This document shows positions 43,900 to 56,400 of a stretch of 64,000 bases of DNA, one piece after another (the stretch's first letter is position 1; every line of letters begins with the position of its first letter). The stretch lies in the NCBI RefSeq assembly GCF_029784155.1, contig NC_073691.1, positions 131,006,714 through 131,070,713 of the forward strand, given 5' to 3'. A program made the position numbers and the translations under genes. The notes beneath the pieces are model-generated. The model searched no databases. It was not told the DNA's origin and worked only from the letters and a program-made list of their open reading frames with translations. The DNA is from Uranotaenia lowii. Lineage: Eukaryota > Arthropoda > Insecta > Diptera > Culicidae.

Positions 43900-44540
43900 G
43901 CGATTAAAGAGCTTTCTCTTGCGCGTAATTTAGAAATAAGGCTTAGATCAACTTGTGGGATTGGCGAATCACGTTCGAGGCGTCAAGCTATTGCAGGGAG
44001 AGATGTATTATGCCTCTGTAAGAATTTTTCAGCTCTTCTGATCATGGGGACAGTTGAGTCACGTTGGTAGCATAGCCAGCGGATGGCTTTGCTGGTTAGA
44101 TTCAAAAGGATGTTGGCCACTTTCCGCCATTAGAGATGTTATTGGTCTGCTTTTGAATGCACTGATAATAATACGGATAGCTTGGTTGTAAATTGGTTCG
44201 CGACTTTTAAAGATACGAACTTCTCTTCTACTGAACAAGCCGAGCCCACGAAGCATAGTTGGTAGGAGCCAGCCGTGTACAAATCGGAATAAAGATGTGC
44301 GGGAACCTGCAAAAAATTTTAAGGATACCCAGCTTTGGGATAAAAGACGGTCGAACTGTGTCGACGTGCGAAACAAACTTTAGTCGGTCGTCCAAACTCG
44401 GTCGTTCGAAACTTGACATGACCCATTTGGCTGCCCCCTTAATGTATGTGCATTCCAAAAAGAAGTGGGGTTCCTATGGAACATTTATTCAGCTGATATG
44501 GAACTTTGGAAGCAGGCATTTAAACAAATAAGGAAATTTA
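43900..44540 (-). pseudogene. LINE reverse transcriptase C-terminal fragment (I/Jockey group)
   Basis: On the minus strand shifting frames read PSLDDRLKFVSHV, LGILKIFCRF and then EPIYNQAIRIIISAFKSRPI, followed by SLMAESGQHPFE. This is the post-RT region seen in I- and Jockey-group LINEs (pattern: I-Y-N-x-A-I-R-x-x-x-x-A-F-K/R-x-x-P-I-x-S-L-x-x-E). There are several stops and frameshifts and no RT core, so it is an old truncated copy. Confidence 0.6.
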
Positions 44541-47500
44541 GGTATTTGAAGCTATTCTCGAACAAATGAACCTGCGTATTATGTGTTGAATACATACACA
44601 GTAAACCCTTGCCTCGATTTCCAGCAAACAAATTGCTTGAATCGTCCAGCAATCCATAATTTTGCTGGAAACAGTCGGTTTTCTAATTGCTGGATTTTCC
44701 AGCATTCGATCGTTTTCTTGTCATTTTTGCTGAAAAATCAGCAATCGAGTTGTCAAATTGGAGTCTGTAAATTTTCGCACGCTGAAGCAAGTTGAGACTC
44801 CTTTTCACGAATTTTGATTAGATCAAAATAATTATTTTTATTTCAATTTTTTTTTTCTGGGAGTTTCATCCTGTCGGATGATTCATTCCTTTATTTTCTT
44901 CTATATTCTAGCAATCAGACATCAAGTCAAGGTGAGTTTTTATTGGACAGGTAGATATTTGGGTTATTGGTAAGGTTTTGGAGGGTTATTTTTAAGGAAT
45001 GAATGAAATAAACTTACCAAATTTCATTCTATCATTCGGTGTAGTGATTTCGTTCGCAGGATTTGTTTTCCAGTACTACTTGCATTCGGTAATCTCTTTT
45101 AAGTATTGCTGGTTGATTCCGCTTCAAATTGGCCTCGAATTCACTGTCATTACTTTCGAAACTAATATCATATTTTTGCAGTTTTTAACCGAAATCACTA
45201 TTGTTCACTACAAGGCATTGAGCACGTTTCAAGCGACGTTTTATTTGTTTTTCATGATTTTACAATAAACCCCCTAAAATTCGAACTTGGAAAGCGTTTC
45301 TTTCAAACAAATAAAACAAATGCAATCACCACATTTATGAGTCGTTTATAAGTATTTGTTTTAGTATCATTGATTCACTTACTTCTTCCATATTCGTTTT
45401 TTTTGTTTTGCTTTTTGTGTGTGAATATCTTATAGCTTACATATACTCCAAGTAGTCCATACTAATTATCATTACTAGTTTCGTTTACTACTTCCGGTCG
45501 ATCTCTTTCGGTGTGATTCTTAAACATTAGTTGTTGCTTGTTCTATTACAAATGCCACCAATGCACAATTCTCATCCGTTTTTTTTTGTTCGGTTTTTTT
45601 AAACAGTTTCCTTTGCTCAGGACCCATCGGTCGTCGTAGAAGGTAGACATTTCCGTGTTCATAAATCGATCACGGTTATAAATGGTATTTGATTTAAAAT
45701 GTTCAACTATATGGATTTACTGGTATTGTTTCTTATTATTTTTGCAGATACCAAGCAAGGATTGCGTTCGGGAACTCTTTGATCCATTCAGTACTGTCTC
45801 GTTATGTTGTGAACGAATAGCTATCTTGTTATTGATATCGTTTTTTTATTTTTCTTATTCCTATACTTGTCGAAAAGTTTATGTATTGTTTGTTGAAGGA
45901 ATTTATACAGGACTTTTTGCCTCGAACGTATTTTAAGCTTTGAAATTTCAGCAAATTTAAAAAAAACAAATGCAAATCATCCTTTGCAAGACATTTTCTC
46001 TATCGTCATATGTGGAAATCAAGTCCGTAGAGAATGATCAGACATTTTAGCGTTAAAATATAAACAGGCATTTTTGTTTTCAAATGTGCCACATTACATG
46101 TTAACGTTGAAACTAGGAAGATTTGGTTGTTGTTGCTTCCCTCTGAACGGAATCATTTACAGAATGCTGTGTTCGACGATCTCCTCAATCGGGGTTCGAA
46201 AACCAAAAGCCATTTGATTCTGGCTTGAAGATTAGTAAACATGTGCTATGTACAAAGTTTGGAAATGCGTGGGATATCGTTATAAGTAGTGAATTCCGAA
46301 CAGTGGAGAGTATTTTTTAAAAAGACATTGGTCGTGTTGAACACCGCAGAAACAAATAAAATAAATCGTATAAACAGCACTCTCTGTTTGCTGTATTAAC
46401 TTTACATTCTCACGTTCACACACATATGACTAGTTTCAAAGGACGTGCTAGATACTTTTTGTAAGATTTATCTATAATAGTATCAACAAACATAATGATT
46501 ATTGCTCTGTTTTTTAATGCACCATTTCATTTTTCGGTTCTAATTTACTAAAAAATAACATTGAACGAAATTAAAGCAACAAAATTAAGTTAACCAAATG
46601 AAAGAAGAAATAAAATTAAAATGTCGTTCTACATTGTATGGTATGAATCATGTTTTTAATTTATTTATATATTCGTCCCGTTCCCTTGTCAAGAATCGTC
46701 CAATCACAGTCATAACCAATAGTATGTAATTGTTTTCCCAGCAAACATGAAATCGCATTAAAATGATAACTCAAGTCATTAAAAACGTTACTGCGAATCG
46801 TAATTCCAACTAACGCAAGTAAAATGTCGTAAAAATCGTTACTCGAAGTCGTATTAAATGGTTTAAATCGGATATGATAAAAAGTCCGCCATGTTTGCAG
46901 ATTTTGAAGACGATTTCGTTCCTTTTTTTTCTCCCGCGTGGGTCAAAAGAGAGAACAGCTTTGTTGTTCTCTTTGCGATCAGCAGTGCAACCAGATTGCT
47001 AAAAATCAGATGGTGTATTTGCGAGAATTGCCCAATGACAGAGGCAGCAAATATTGTCGCTGGCAACAGTTCGCATGCGTTGAGAGAAAGAAACTTGTGC
47101 TCTGTTGCATTCTTTCAGTATGTATGAATATGGTGTCGAAATCGTATACTCATATCGCTTTAGCCAGAAGTTAAAAAGTTGTATGTATATTGCCTCCACT
47201 TTGGTAGGTAAATGCTGTTTTTTCGTGTTTCATACGATCATTCTATAATGTATATGAAACGTATAAAAAAGTTGTTGAGAAATATACCTACAAAAATGTT
47301 TGCTGGGTTTAGATCTGCCCGTGGCCAGAGTTCATTGTTTTCTATTTATTTTGTAAGGGATTTCAACTCCTCAGGAGGCATTCGACCCTAAATGCAAGTG
47401 TTCCAATTTAGACATTTATAGTTTATTTTTCTTTGATTCATTCTATTACAGAGTGTTGATGTTTTTGCCATTACTAGACTGATATAATATTTGGTAGTAC

Positions 47501-50314
47501 AGATGAATCAATCCTTAAAATTTGACTTAAAAACGTTGGGCATTACAAATTTCACCTCGTTGTCCTGACTCCAGGAAACGTTTCAGGAAAACACTTACGT
47601 TCGGATGCGCTCTAATCGCAGCTCATCCAAGCTAACATTTGCCGAGGTGAAATCTGTCAAGCCACGTCCCGTGAGAATAAGGGCCACTCATATTTTTCAG
47701 AATTAAATCTAGAGGTTCGCACAAAAACATATTTGGACACTTCAAATTTTGAATATTTCAATTATTCAAGATTTCAATGTTAATGGGTAAATATTGTTTG
47801 GCATTCTCTGCTAATAATCAAGATACATCAAAAACACATAGGTACCTACTTAAAAAATCAACAATTTTGGTGTACTTAATCACAAATGAGAAAAACCAGC
47901 AGCGACAAAAAAATAAGGATTTTATTTACAAAAGACAACGAAAAAGGAAAATTTCTTTCAAAAAATAACAAACACAAAAAAAACAAGGTAATTAAATTAT
48001 AAAACTTGTATAAAAAGCTTTTTTCGTATTAAGATTCAGCGCACAAGTGCATCATAGGTGATGATTGATTATACATGTACAATAATTTACACAATCCGTT
48101 TCGGTTTTAATTTTGTTTCTGGCAATATAGAAAAATAAAATCTATTTACTATCACTATCGGTGATACACAATCCGTATGGTCTCTCGCGTTCAGTACAGT
48201 CCCATCCTTTCTAGTGTTCTGTTTCGACAATTAAAGCTACTATATCTACAACAGTATAGACTTTCTTATAGGATACAAAAATAATACAGTTTAAAAAAAC
48301 TTCATAACCACACGTATTTTATACTTTGTTGTGGTTCTTCTATTTCAGTAAAACTTATACATTCAGCTACACAAGAATTCGATTACTAATAAAACTGGTA
48401 CGTAAAAGGCTAAATACATAAGTCAAAAATCGACGATAATATAAGAAAACAGGCTTATGATACGAGTGGAACACATAGTTTGGTATATCTGTACAATCAA
48501 CATCTTTTCATACGATTTCCAAAGAGATTTGAATAGTTGAAATTGTACCGGCAATCAGTTACAATCACAAGTAAATGCACTGGGACTCATTTCGAAAGCA
48601 TTATTTAAAAAAAACAGTTTTGTTGAACTATAGCTGTGTTCTCGAGAATATTCAAATGCGAAACTGGATATTAATTCATTTATGATATCCATGATTGATA
48701 TTTATGATATCCGAGGGATTGATTTACGGAATTCTTTATCATGAGTTCAAAAATTTTAAACAGATCGCTCACTCCGAAATACTTTCCAAGCCATTACGTA
48801 ATAAAAACATATCACGCAAAGAAAAATAATAAAATATTGAACATTGTAGGTACACTTCTGGATAAATAATTTATAAATCTATTTGGTTTACGATACTGTA
48901 TAGAAACGTCCTGAAAACGCGGGAAAACAGCTAAAAAATAACTAAACACAATTGTTTAATAAACCATTGAATAATTAAGAGAGCTTTTTTAATTAATTTT
49001 GAACAAAGTTGTCACAATACTCGAAACGCAAGGTAACTTGTTGGTTCACAAAATTATATGTTAAAGCTAATAGAGAGCACGATGTACAAATCTAATAAAA
49101 AAATATCGACAATGGTGTGTCTTCGGGCAAAAGATGTTGATAAATTGATTCGAACCACAATTGAACGATGCTTTAAATAGACGACATGATAACATTTAAC
49201 TTAAACTTATTTCAAACAAGGAAACATAAATATTAGTACATATATAACATCGTACAGATCGAGCTCTGTTGATGAGCAACGGTACCATTCACTCTTTTGT
49301 ACATCTCTCAGTCCTCATACATGAAACAAAACAAACCTTATTCATTTCCTACATACCAATGCACGCCTTATTAGTTATTTTTATTGTTTTCTACATAAAA
49401 TAATACTCACAAGGTGTTTCGCAATGGCTGTGTTGCGAGGTTCATGTGCTGCGCAAAACTTATTATTACGGTGCAACACAGAAAACAATGCAGTCCCTTG
49501 ATGGATTTTCGATACTGTACAGTTATATTTCCATTTTCAGTCATATCCAGAAAAAAAATACAATTAGTTCGATGGGCACACAAATCCCTAACCTTCCAAA
49601 ACATAAATCTTTCGGTTTTTTTAATTTGTTAGAGTTGGAATCGCACGCACATTAGCACACGCACATTGTTTGCACACTGAAAATTTTTCAATATGATTCA
49701 CCTCTATTTGCGTTATAGGCTGATTACTTTTAGACACAAAAAAAAAACTTCTAAATTGTTGACGAACAAAAATTTCGGGTATATCACTGTCTTCTTAGAT
49801 TCTCTACAATTTTGCTTCAACATTCTTTTTTTTTTCTGCGGTTGGCATATTGGGAAGAATGGAATGGAAGCTGGGTGTCTTGGTGGTTCATTCTTGTAGT
49901 TGATGTAATTTCGGAGTGCTGTGTACTGTTGGTAGACTAATTTGATTAACTGTCGCTGATTAACTTCTTAATTTATAAAAGAAAAATTAAGCTTACATCG
50001 AACACGATGAAAATCCTTCAATAAATTGTCTCAGATTAGCTAGGAAAGCCCTGGAGCCCTAGGTTTGGTTTGTTTACTATCGGTCTCATCAACGGAAGCC
50101 TATATTAGGGAGTATTTTGTTTTCAGATTCAGGGTTGAATTTCTTTGCTATGAGCAAGCAAGGAGTTAGTTGTAACTTTTTGACGTTTGTGTACTAGAAC
50201 TTTCCACACGATGAAATATCTGTCTCACTTTCGCTCTCTACCCTTCTGTTTCACATAGGGTGATGCTCATGCCAGAGGGTCCTTTTAACACAGAACGATA
50301 AATATAACAAGACC
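44541..50314. other. Stretch without recognised genes; possible FBXO11 3' region
   Basis: About 5.8 kb with no coding gene I can support. It starts with a block repeating CAGCAA / TTGCTGG words (44.6-44.75 kb). A MITE is at 46737-47307. The part nearest 50.3 kb lies directly downstream of the FBXO11 stop and must hold its 3'UTR and poly(A) site; a long 3'UTR is possible because this region shows fewer recognisable repeats than the rest. Small hydrophobic plus-strand frames (44999-45268, 45682-45936) have no family resemblance. Confidence 0.4.
46737..47307. mobile_element. TIR MITE, ends CCCAGCAAACAT
   Basis: The left end CCCAGCAAACAT and the right end ATGTTTGCTGGG are perfect 12-bp inverted repeats bounding 571 bp. 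Flanks share only TTT, so the target duplication is unclear. The interior has small chance frames and no transposase. Confidence 0.6.
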
Positions 50315-50444
50315 CTAGTTTACCATAAGCGTATGTGATTCCATAGGGGCCGCGGAATCGTACAAAGTATCGGTATCCTGGGTGGGTTCGCCCTGCAGCT
50401 GACACTGATTGGTGAGCGTCCCAGCACCACAATCACAGAAAAAT
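50315..50444 (-). CDS. FBXO11: FBXO11 exon e: zinc finger end and stop
   Basis: 130 bp from acceptor TTTTGCAG|ATTTTTC to TAG at 50317-50315. Encodes [17 protein letters not shown] and the acidic tail. The preceding intron is 210 bp. Confidence 0.92.
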
Positions 50445-53400
50445 CTGCAAAATAGAACAAGAGACTTAACTACCGTACAAGAATTAAAATTGAAATATGA
50501 GGAACAATGCCTCATGCATAGTAATTTAATTTTCTAAATTTTGTAAACTTGTCAGATTGTTCTAGAACATCAGACATACATATTACTGTGTACATACATG
50601 AATACATTTGATGAATGTTCTATACTAGTGTCAGAAAAAAACCGAAAAACTCACCTATCATGCCGAATGAATTCGACATCATGACCCGCATGACATGTTT
50701 TGATGCAATTCACGCAGATCGCGTTACGGTCTGTCGTATTGCATGTGTGACATCGGTAGAAATCGTGCATCGGGAAGGATGTGTACGAGCTGATCTTGTA
50801 CAAACATTGTCCACCGGAAACCGCTTTTTCGACCTCGTCTTGATTGTTAAAAATCTTATTACCTCTTGTAATCGGCTGCACGCCGCTAGCCAGACACAAC
50901 CCTCCGAATTTGTTATTGAATATCTGATTAAACTCCAGCGTCGCTGTTGCGTTGTTGGTAATCTCTACACCTGCGGCCAATCCATCAAATATTCGGTTTC
51001 TTTTCAGAATCGGATGACTTTGGGTCGATATTAGCACACCAGCCTGAGTATTGCGAAAAATATCATTCTCCTCGAGCACTCCTTTGCCACCGTTAAATAT
51101 GCATATTCCCCCGTCACGTCCATCATAGATTTTGTTTCTCTTCAACGTGGGGTTCGAATCAGTTTTTATCCACACACCAGCCATGGCGTTGTCGAATATC
51201 TCGTTTTGTTCCAACAATCCAAGTCCTCCATTGTAGACAAGTACACCACCATTCTGGCCTCCCCAAATTTTGTTTCCCCGTATGACTGGATTGCTCCCCG
51301 TCCGAATCTGAACTCCCGAATACAGATGGTTGAAAATATCGTTGTCTTCCAGCTTTCCGTGACCGTTGTCATAAAAGTACACACCAACCTGTTTTCCAGA
51401 ATGGATTCGATTCCGCCTTAATACTGGAGTACTCCCGGTGGTAATCCAAACACCAGCCAATGTATTTGCGTACACTTCGTTTTCTTCGATCAATCCTTGC
51501 CCTTTTTCGTGTACGTAGATGCCACCATGCTGACCGTGATGAATTTTATTATGCCTTACAATTGGATCGCTGGTCGTACGAATCTGAATTCCTGCTAAGG
51601 CGTTGCCATAGATGTTGTTGTGTTCAATCAATCCTCGTCCTTCGCCGAATATGTAAACTCCTCCCTGATGACCATTGTAGATTTCATTCTTCCGAATCGT
51701 AGGATTACTATTGGAGGTAATCCAAACCCCTGTAATAAAATAAGAAATGAGCATTTTGAAAATATGGATGAGAATGCTGTTTGAAAAAATCTTCCTCGTT
51801 GTAATACTTTTTTTTTGTAATAGATTTGTCTTTCGTTAAGAAATATTACAAATTCAAACAAGAAAGAAGCAGATAAAAAGTATGATTTTGATAAACAAGA
51901 ATGAGTAGGTTTTTCAGAAAATAATATCGGGCTTCCAAAATTTTCGGCCTACATCCCTTTTGGCGAACCGGTTGGTGGCGAAACACGTTTTCAACGACCC
52001 GGAAAATACCGATCCTATCCAACCGGGACCTGACGACACTGATCTACCGGATCCACTGCCCCCGCAGCAGATGATCATCACCTTCCCAGAATCTCGAATA
52101 CCGGCAGCAAACGGAAAGTGTGAATTCATTAGAGTTAATCATGTTGCGACTTTCAGGGTTGCGACTTTTTCTTCTGTCCTTGAAGATCAATTCCAAACAC
52201 TGACCTTTCAATGAAAAAACTGATAAAAATGTCCATTTTTATAGCCAAAACTAGCTGACCCGGTAAACTTCGTGCGAGCAACTTTAGCGGAGATCGGGTA
52301 CTTAGCCCCGGTGGATGCTTTGGTCGCATGCAGACTGAGAGAGGGGGCTCTGTACGCGTCTGTTCTCCATGTCAGTGGCGGTGTGTGTAGTGCAACAACG
52401 TCCTGGTGGTGTTCGGGACCCAAAACAGCAACATCACGACGGTCCTCCTACGAGATAGTGGGGTTAGCAGCGAGCCTTGCGAGCCCGTAACTATAAAAAA
52501 AAACAGAACCAACCACCGACGAATAATATGTTTCGGATGGAAATCGGTAAAGACCCAAGCGACGAAGAGGGACTAGCGATTGGAAAGTTGGAACATGGAA
52601 CTGCCCATATCTAAATTGGGCAGTACCTACGTGCTCTTCAACGACATCGTAGCGCTGCAAGAGGTATGCTGGAAGGGCTCCACGGTACGAATGTACCCAG
52701 ATGGTCGTGCCATCTACCAGAGCTGCGGCAACACACACGAGCTTGGAACAGCTTTTAACGTGATGGGAAAGATGCAAAAGCGCGTGATCGGGTGGTGGCT
52801 GATCAACTCACGAATGAGCCGGTTGAGAATCAAGGGCCGGTTCTTCAACATCAGCACCATCAACGTGCACAGCCCTCACTTCGGAAGTACCGGTGACGAC
52901 CAAAACAATTCTATCGTTCTAATTCGTCATCGGAAATTTTAACGCTCAGGTCGGCCAAGAGAAGGAATTCAAACCTACAATTGGAAGGTTCAGTGCGCAC
53001 CAGCTGACCAACGAAAACGGCCTCAGACTAATAGATTTCGCCGCCTTCAAACGAATGGCCGTACGTAGTACCTTTTTTCCAACACCGCCTTCCACACTAG
53101 TACACCTGGAGATCACCGTACCAAACGCAATCACAGATCGACCACGTTTTGATAGACAGCCGGCATTTCTCGGACATCAGCGAACAACATACGAAGCCGA
53201 CGCTCGCCTCGGTTAAATATCGCACGACTGAAGCAACCTGAGATCGCGACAGACTACGCGCAATCGCTCGAAGCAGCGCTGCCGGCAGAGGGCTTGGCGA
53301 AGCCCCTTTCGAGGACTGTTGGGATACCATAAAGAGAGTCATCAACGGTGCTGCGGAGAACGTCATCGGGCTTGTGGAACGACTGGGAATGTAGGAGGGT

Positions 53401-56400
53401 GATGGACGAAGAGAATGTCGCGCAGGCGGCAGTAGTGCAAAGAGGCAACCGTCGAAATGTGGAAAATCACCGACAGCGGAAGAGGCAGCGAGTCCAAATT
53501 TTCCAGAAGAAAAAGCGCTGCCTGGAGGAGGAGGAGCTCGAGGAGCTGGGGGAGCGGCGTCGTTCCTAAGAAACACGAAAGTTCTATCAGAAACTCAACG
53601 CATCCCGCAAAAGCTTTATGCCGGGATTAGGACAGGGGCATCCTGAGGGATAATCGTGAGGTGATCAAAAGGTGGAATCTGCACTTCAATGAACACCTGA
53701 ACGGCGCACATGCAGGAGATCAAGACGGTGAGAAAGGTACATCGCCGGCGTAGCCAACGACGCAGAGGGGCCACTCCCAACGATGAGTGAAGTTAAGGAA
53801 GCCATTCGCCAGCTGAATAGCAACAAGTCGACTGGGAAGATGGCCTCGCAGCTGAACTCATCAAAATGGGCACGGACAAGTTGACCGATTGTTTTCACCG
53901 GTTGATAGTCCGGATCTGGGAAACAGAACAGCAACCGGAGGAGTGCCAGGAGGGGGTAATATGCCTCATCTATAAGAAGGGTGACAAATTGGACTGTGAG
54001 AACTACCGAGCGTTAACTGCCCTAAATGCCGCCTACAAAATGTTGTCCCGTATCCTACTCCGCCGCCTAACGCCACAAGCAAACAGATTCGTGGGAAGTC
54101 ATCAGGCCGGCTTCATGGAGGCACGGTCAACTACGGACGAGAGACATTACAGCAAATCCTCTGAAAATTCCGTGAACATCAAGTCCCTACGCACCATCTA
54201 TTTATCGACTTCAAAGCCGCATACGACACGATCGACCGTGACGAGCTATGGAAAATCATGGACGAGTACGGCTTTTTCGGGAAGCTGACAAGACTGATCA
54301 AGACGACGATGGATGGAACGCAGTGCTGTGTGCGGATTTCGGGTGAATTGTCGAGTTCAATACAATCGCGCAGGGTGCTTCGACAAGGCGATGGTCCATC
54401 CTGCATGATGTTCAACGTGGCGCTAGAAGCGGTGGGCGGTGGGCGAAATGCGGGGCACGATTTTCAACAGGTACAGTCAACTTATCTGCTTTGCCGATGA
54501 CACTGATATAGTCGGCAGATCATCTGCGGCGGTGGAGGAGATCTACCGCAAACTGAAACGCGAAGCAGGAAGGATTGGGTTGATAATTATTAGGTCCAAG
54601 ACGAAGTACATGCTGACCTGCGGATCCGAGGCCGACCGAACCCGCTTTTCCAGTTATAACAAGGTCACGATCGACGGCGACGAGCTAGTCGAGATAGTCG
54701 AAGACTTTGTCTATCTCGGCTCACTGGTGACCGCAGACAATGACACCAGCCGTGAGATCCGGCGGCGAATTATCAGCGGAAGTCGTGTATGGACTATGGA
54801 CTCCACAAGCAACTGCGGTCTAGTCGAGAAGATACAGTCCCCGCACAAAGTGTAACCTGTACACAACGCTCATTAGACCAGTTGTCCTCTACGGACACGA
54901 GACGTGGATATTGCTCGAGGAGGACATGCGCACACTCGGAATATTCGAGCAACGAATGTTAAAGCCATCCTTGGCGGCGTGCAGGAGAACGGCGTGTGGA
55001 GGCGAAGGATGAACCACGAACTCGCGCGACTCTACGGCGAATCCAGTATCCAGAAGGTGATTAAACTGATACGCTGTGCAGAACATGTTGCGAGAATGCC
55101 GGACGACTGTACTGCAAAACGAACGGGACGAGCAGGGGCGCAACAAGCCAGGTGGTTAGCGGTGTCCGAGAAATTGGAAAACGGTTGCCATGGACCGAGT
55201 GAATTTTAGGAGTTATGCTCGTCAAGTTATGTCGTGAGACGGAATACTACGGAAATAAAATAAATTAATAAATCGTTGGAAAATGTTTAACTTCATCCAA
55301 ACGTCACAGCTTCTTCGTGCTCGTGAATCAATTTTTATGAAAATCGTCATAAAATTTTTCGAGTTGCGTCCCATTTCAAGTTGATTTTGTAGGAACCCTC
55401 CTTCCATGAAAAGTGAGATTCTCGAGACTATTATACAAACCATCTCTGACTTGAAAAACTCTCGGATACTAAATTTTACTTTATTTAGATCGTCCGTTTA
55501 TACGTGATGGTGTTGAAAAGAAAACGCCTTTATTTTTATATATAATAGCAAGAGGAAATGATTTTGTATGGGAGCTCCCTTCCATAAAAAGTGTTCATAT
55601 ATCAGATTGTTTCTTTGGACTAAAACAACAATTTCCAGAAGAAATATTTTTAAAATTTTTAGTAACAGAAAAAAATAGAACGTTCGCACTTGCCCCGGTG
55701 TACCTTATTACAAAAATAAAATCGATAACTTACCGGCAAAGTTATTGGAATGGATTTTGTTTTCAATAAACTGACCCAATCCATTCTCGTGCACATAAAT
55801 GCCACCTGTTTGGCCATGATGAATTTCACATTTGACTACGGTAGGATTTGCTCCAGCTTTGACTTCGAACCCAGCAATCCTATTGTTGTGAATGTCGTTC
55901 TTTTCAAAGTAACCCTGCAAATAAATTTCAAAAGTGAAATTACGGCTTATAACGAATGACAATCGAATCAAACATCTTACCATCCCATTGTCAAAGGTGA
56001 AAATGCCCACGTCCCGACCGTGATGAATGTGATTCTCCCGCATGATTGGACTAGCATAGTTCTTCACCCAAATTCCGGCCAACGCGTTCCGGCTTATCTC
56101 GTTGTGTTCATATGTTCCTTGGGCATAATCTGTGACGTACAGTCCAACGTTCTCGCAGTCACTGATATCACAGTATTTAATAAGAGGATTTGCACCGACA
56201 CCACTAACACAAACAGCTGCCCCAACTAAAATATGAAGAGAAAAATAATTTTAAAAAAGGAAATTTAAAAAAAACCATCAAGCTTACCGACTGACGTACT
56301 CCGAATAATGCAATGATCGATAGTGGGACTACAATTCTCGCTCACTTCCAAACAATAATGCTTGTGATGTGGCACTGTGGACGTTACATCGGGAGAAAAT

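Noticed and set aside
44999..45936. Hydrophobic small plus-strand frames at 44999-45268 and 45682-45936
   Set aside because: T-rich DNA yields hydrophobic chance frames; no signal-peptide logic, splice context or family resemblance.
46863..47199. Short frames on both strands at 46.9-47.2 kb
   Set aside because: They lie inside a TIR MITE and have no transposase motif.
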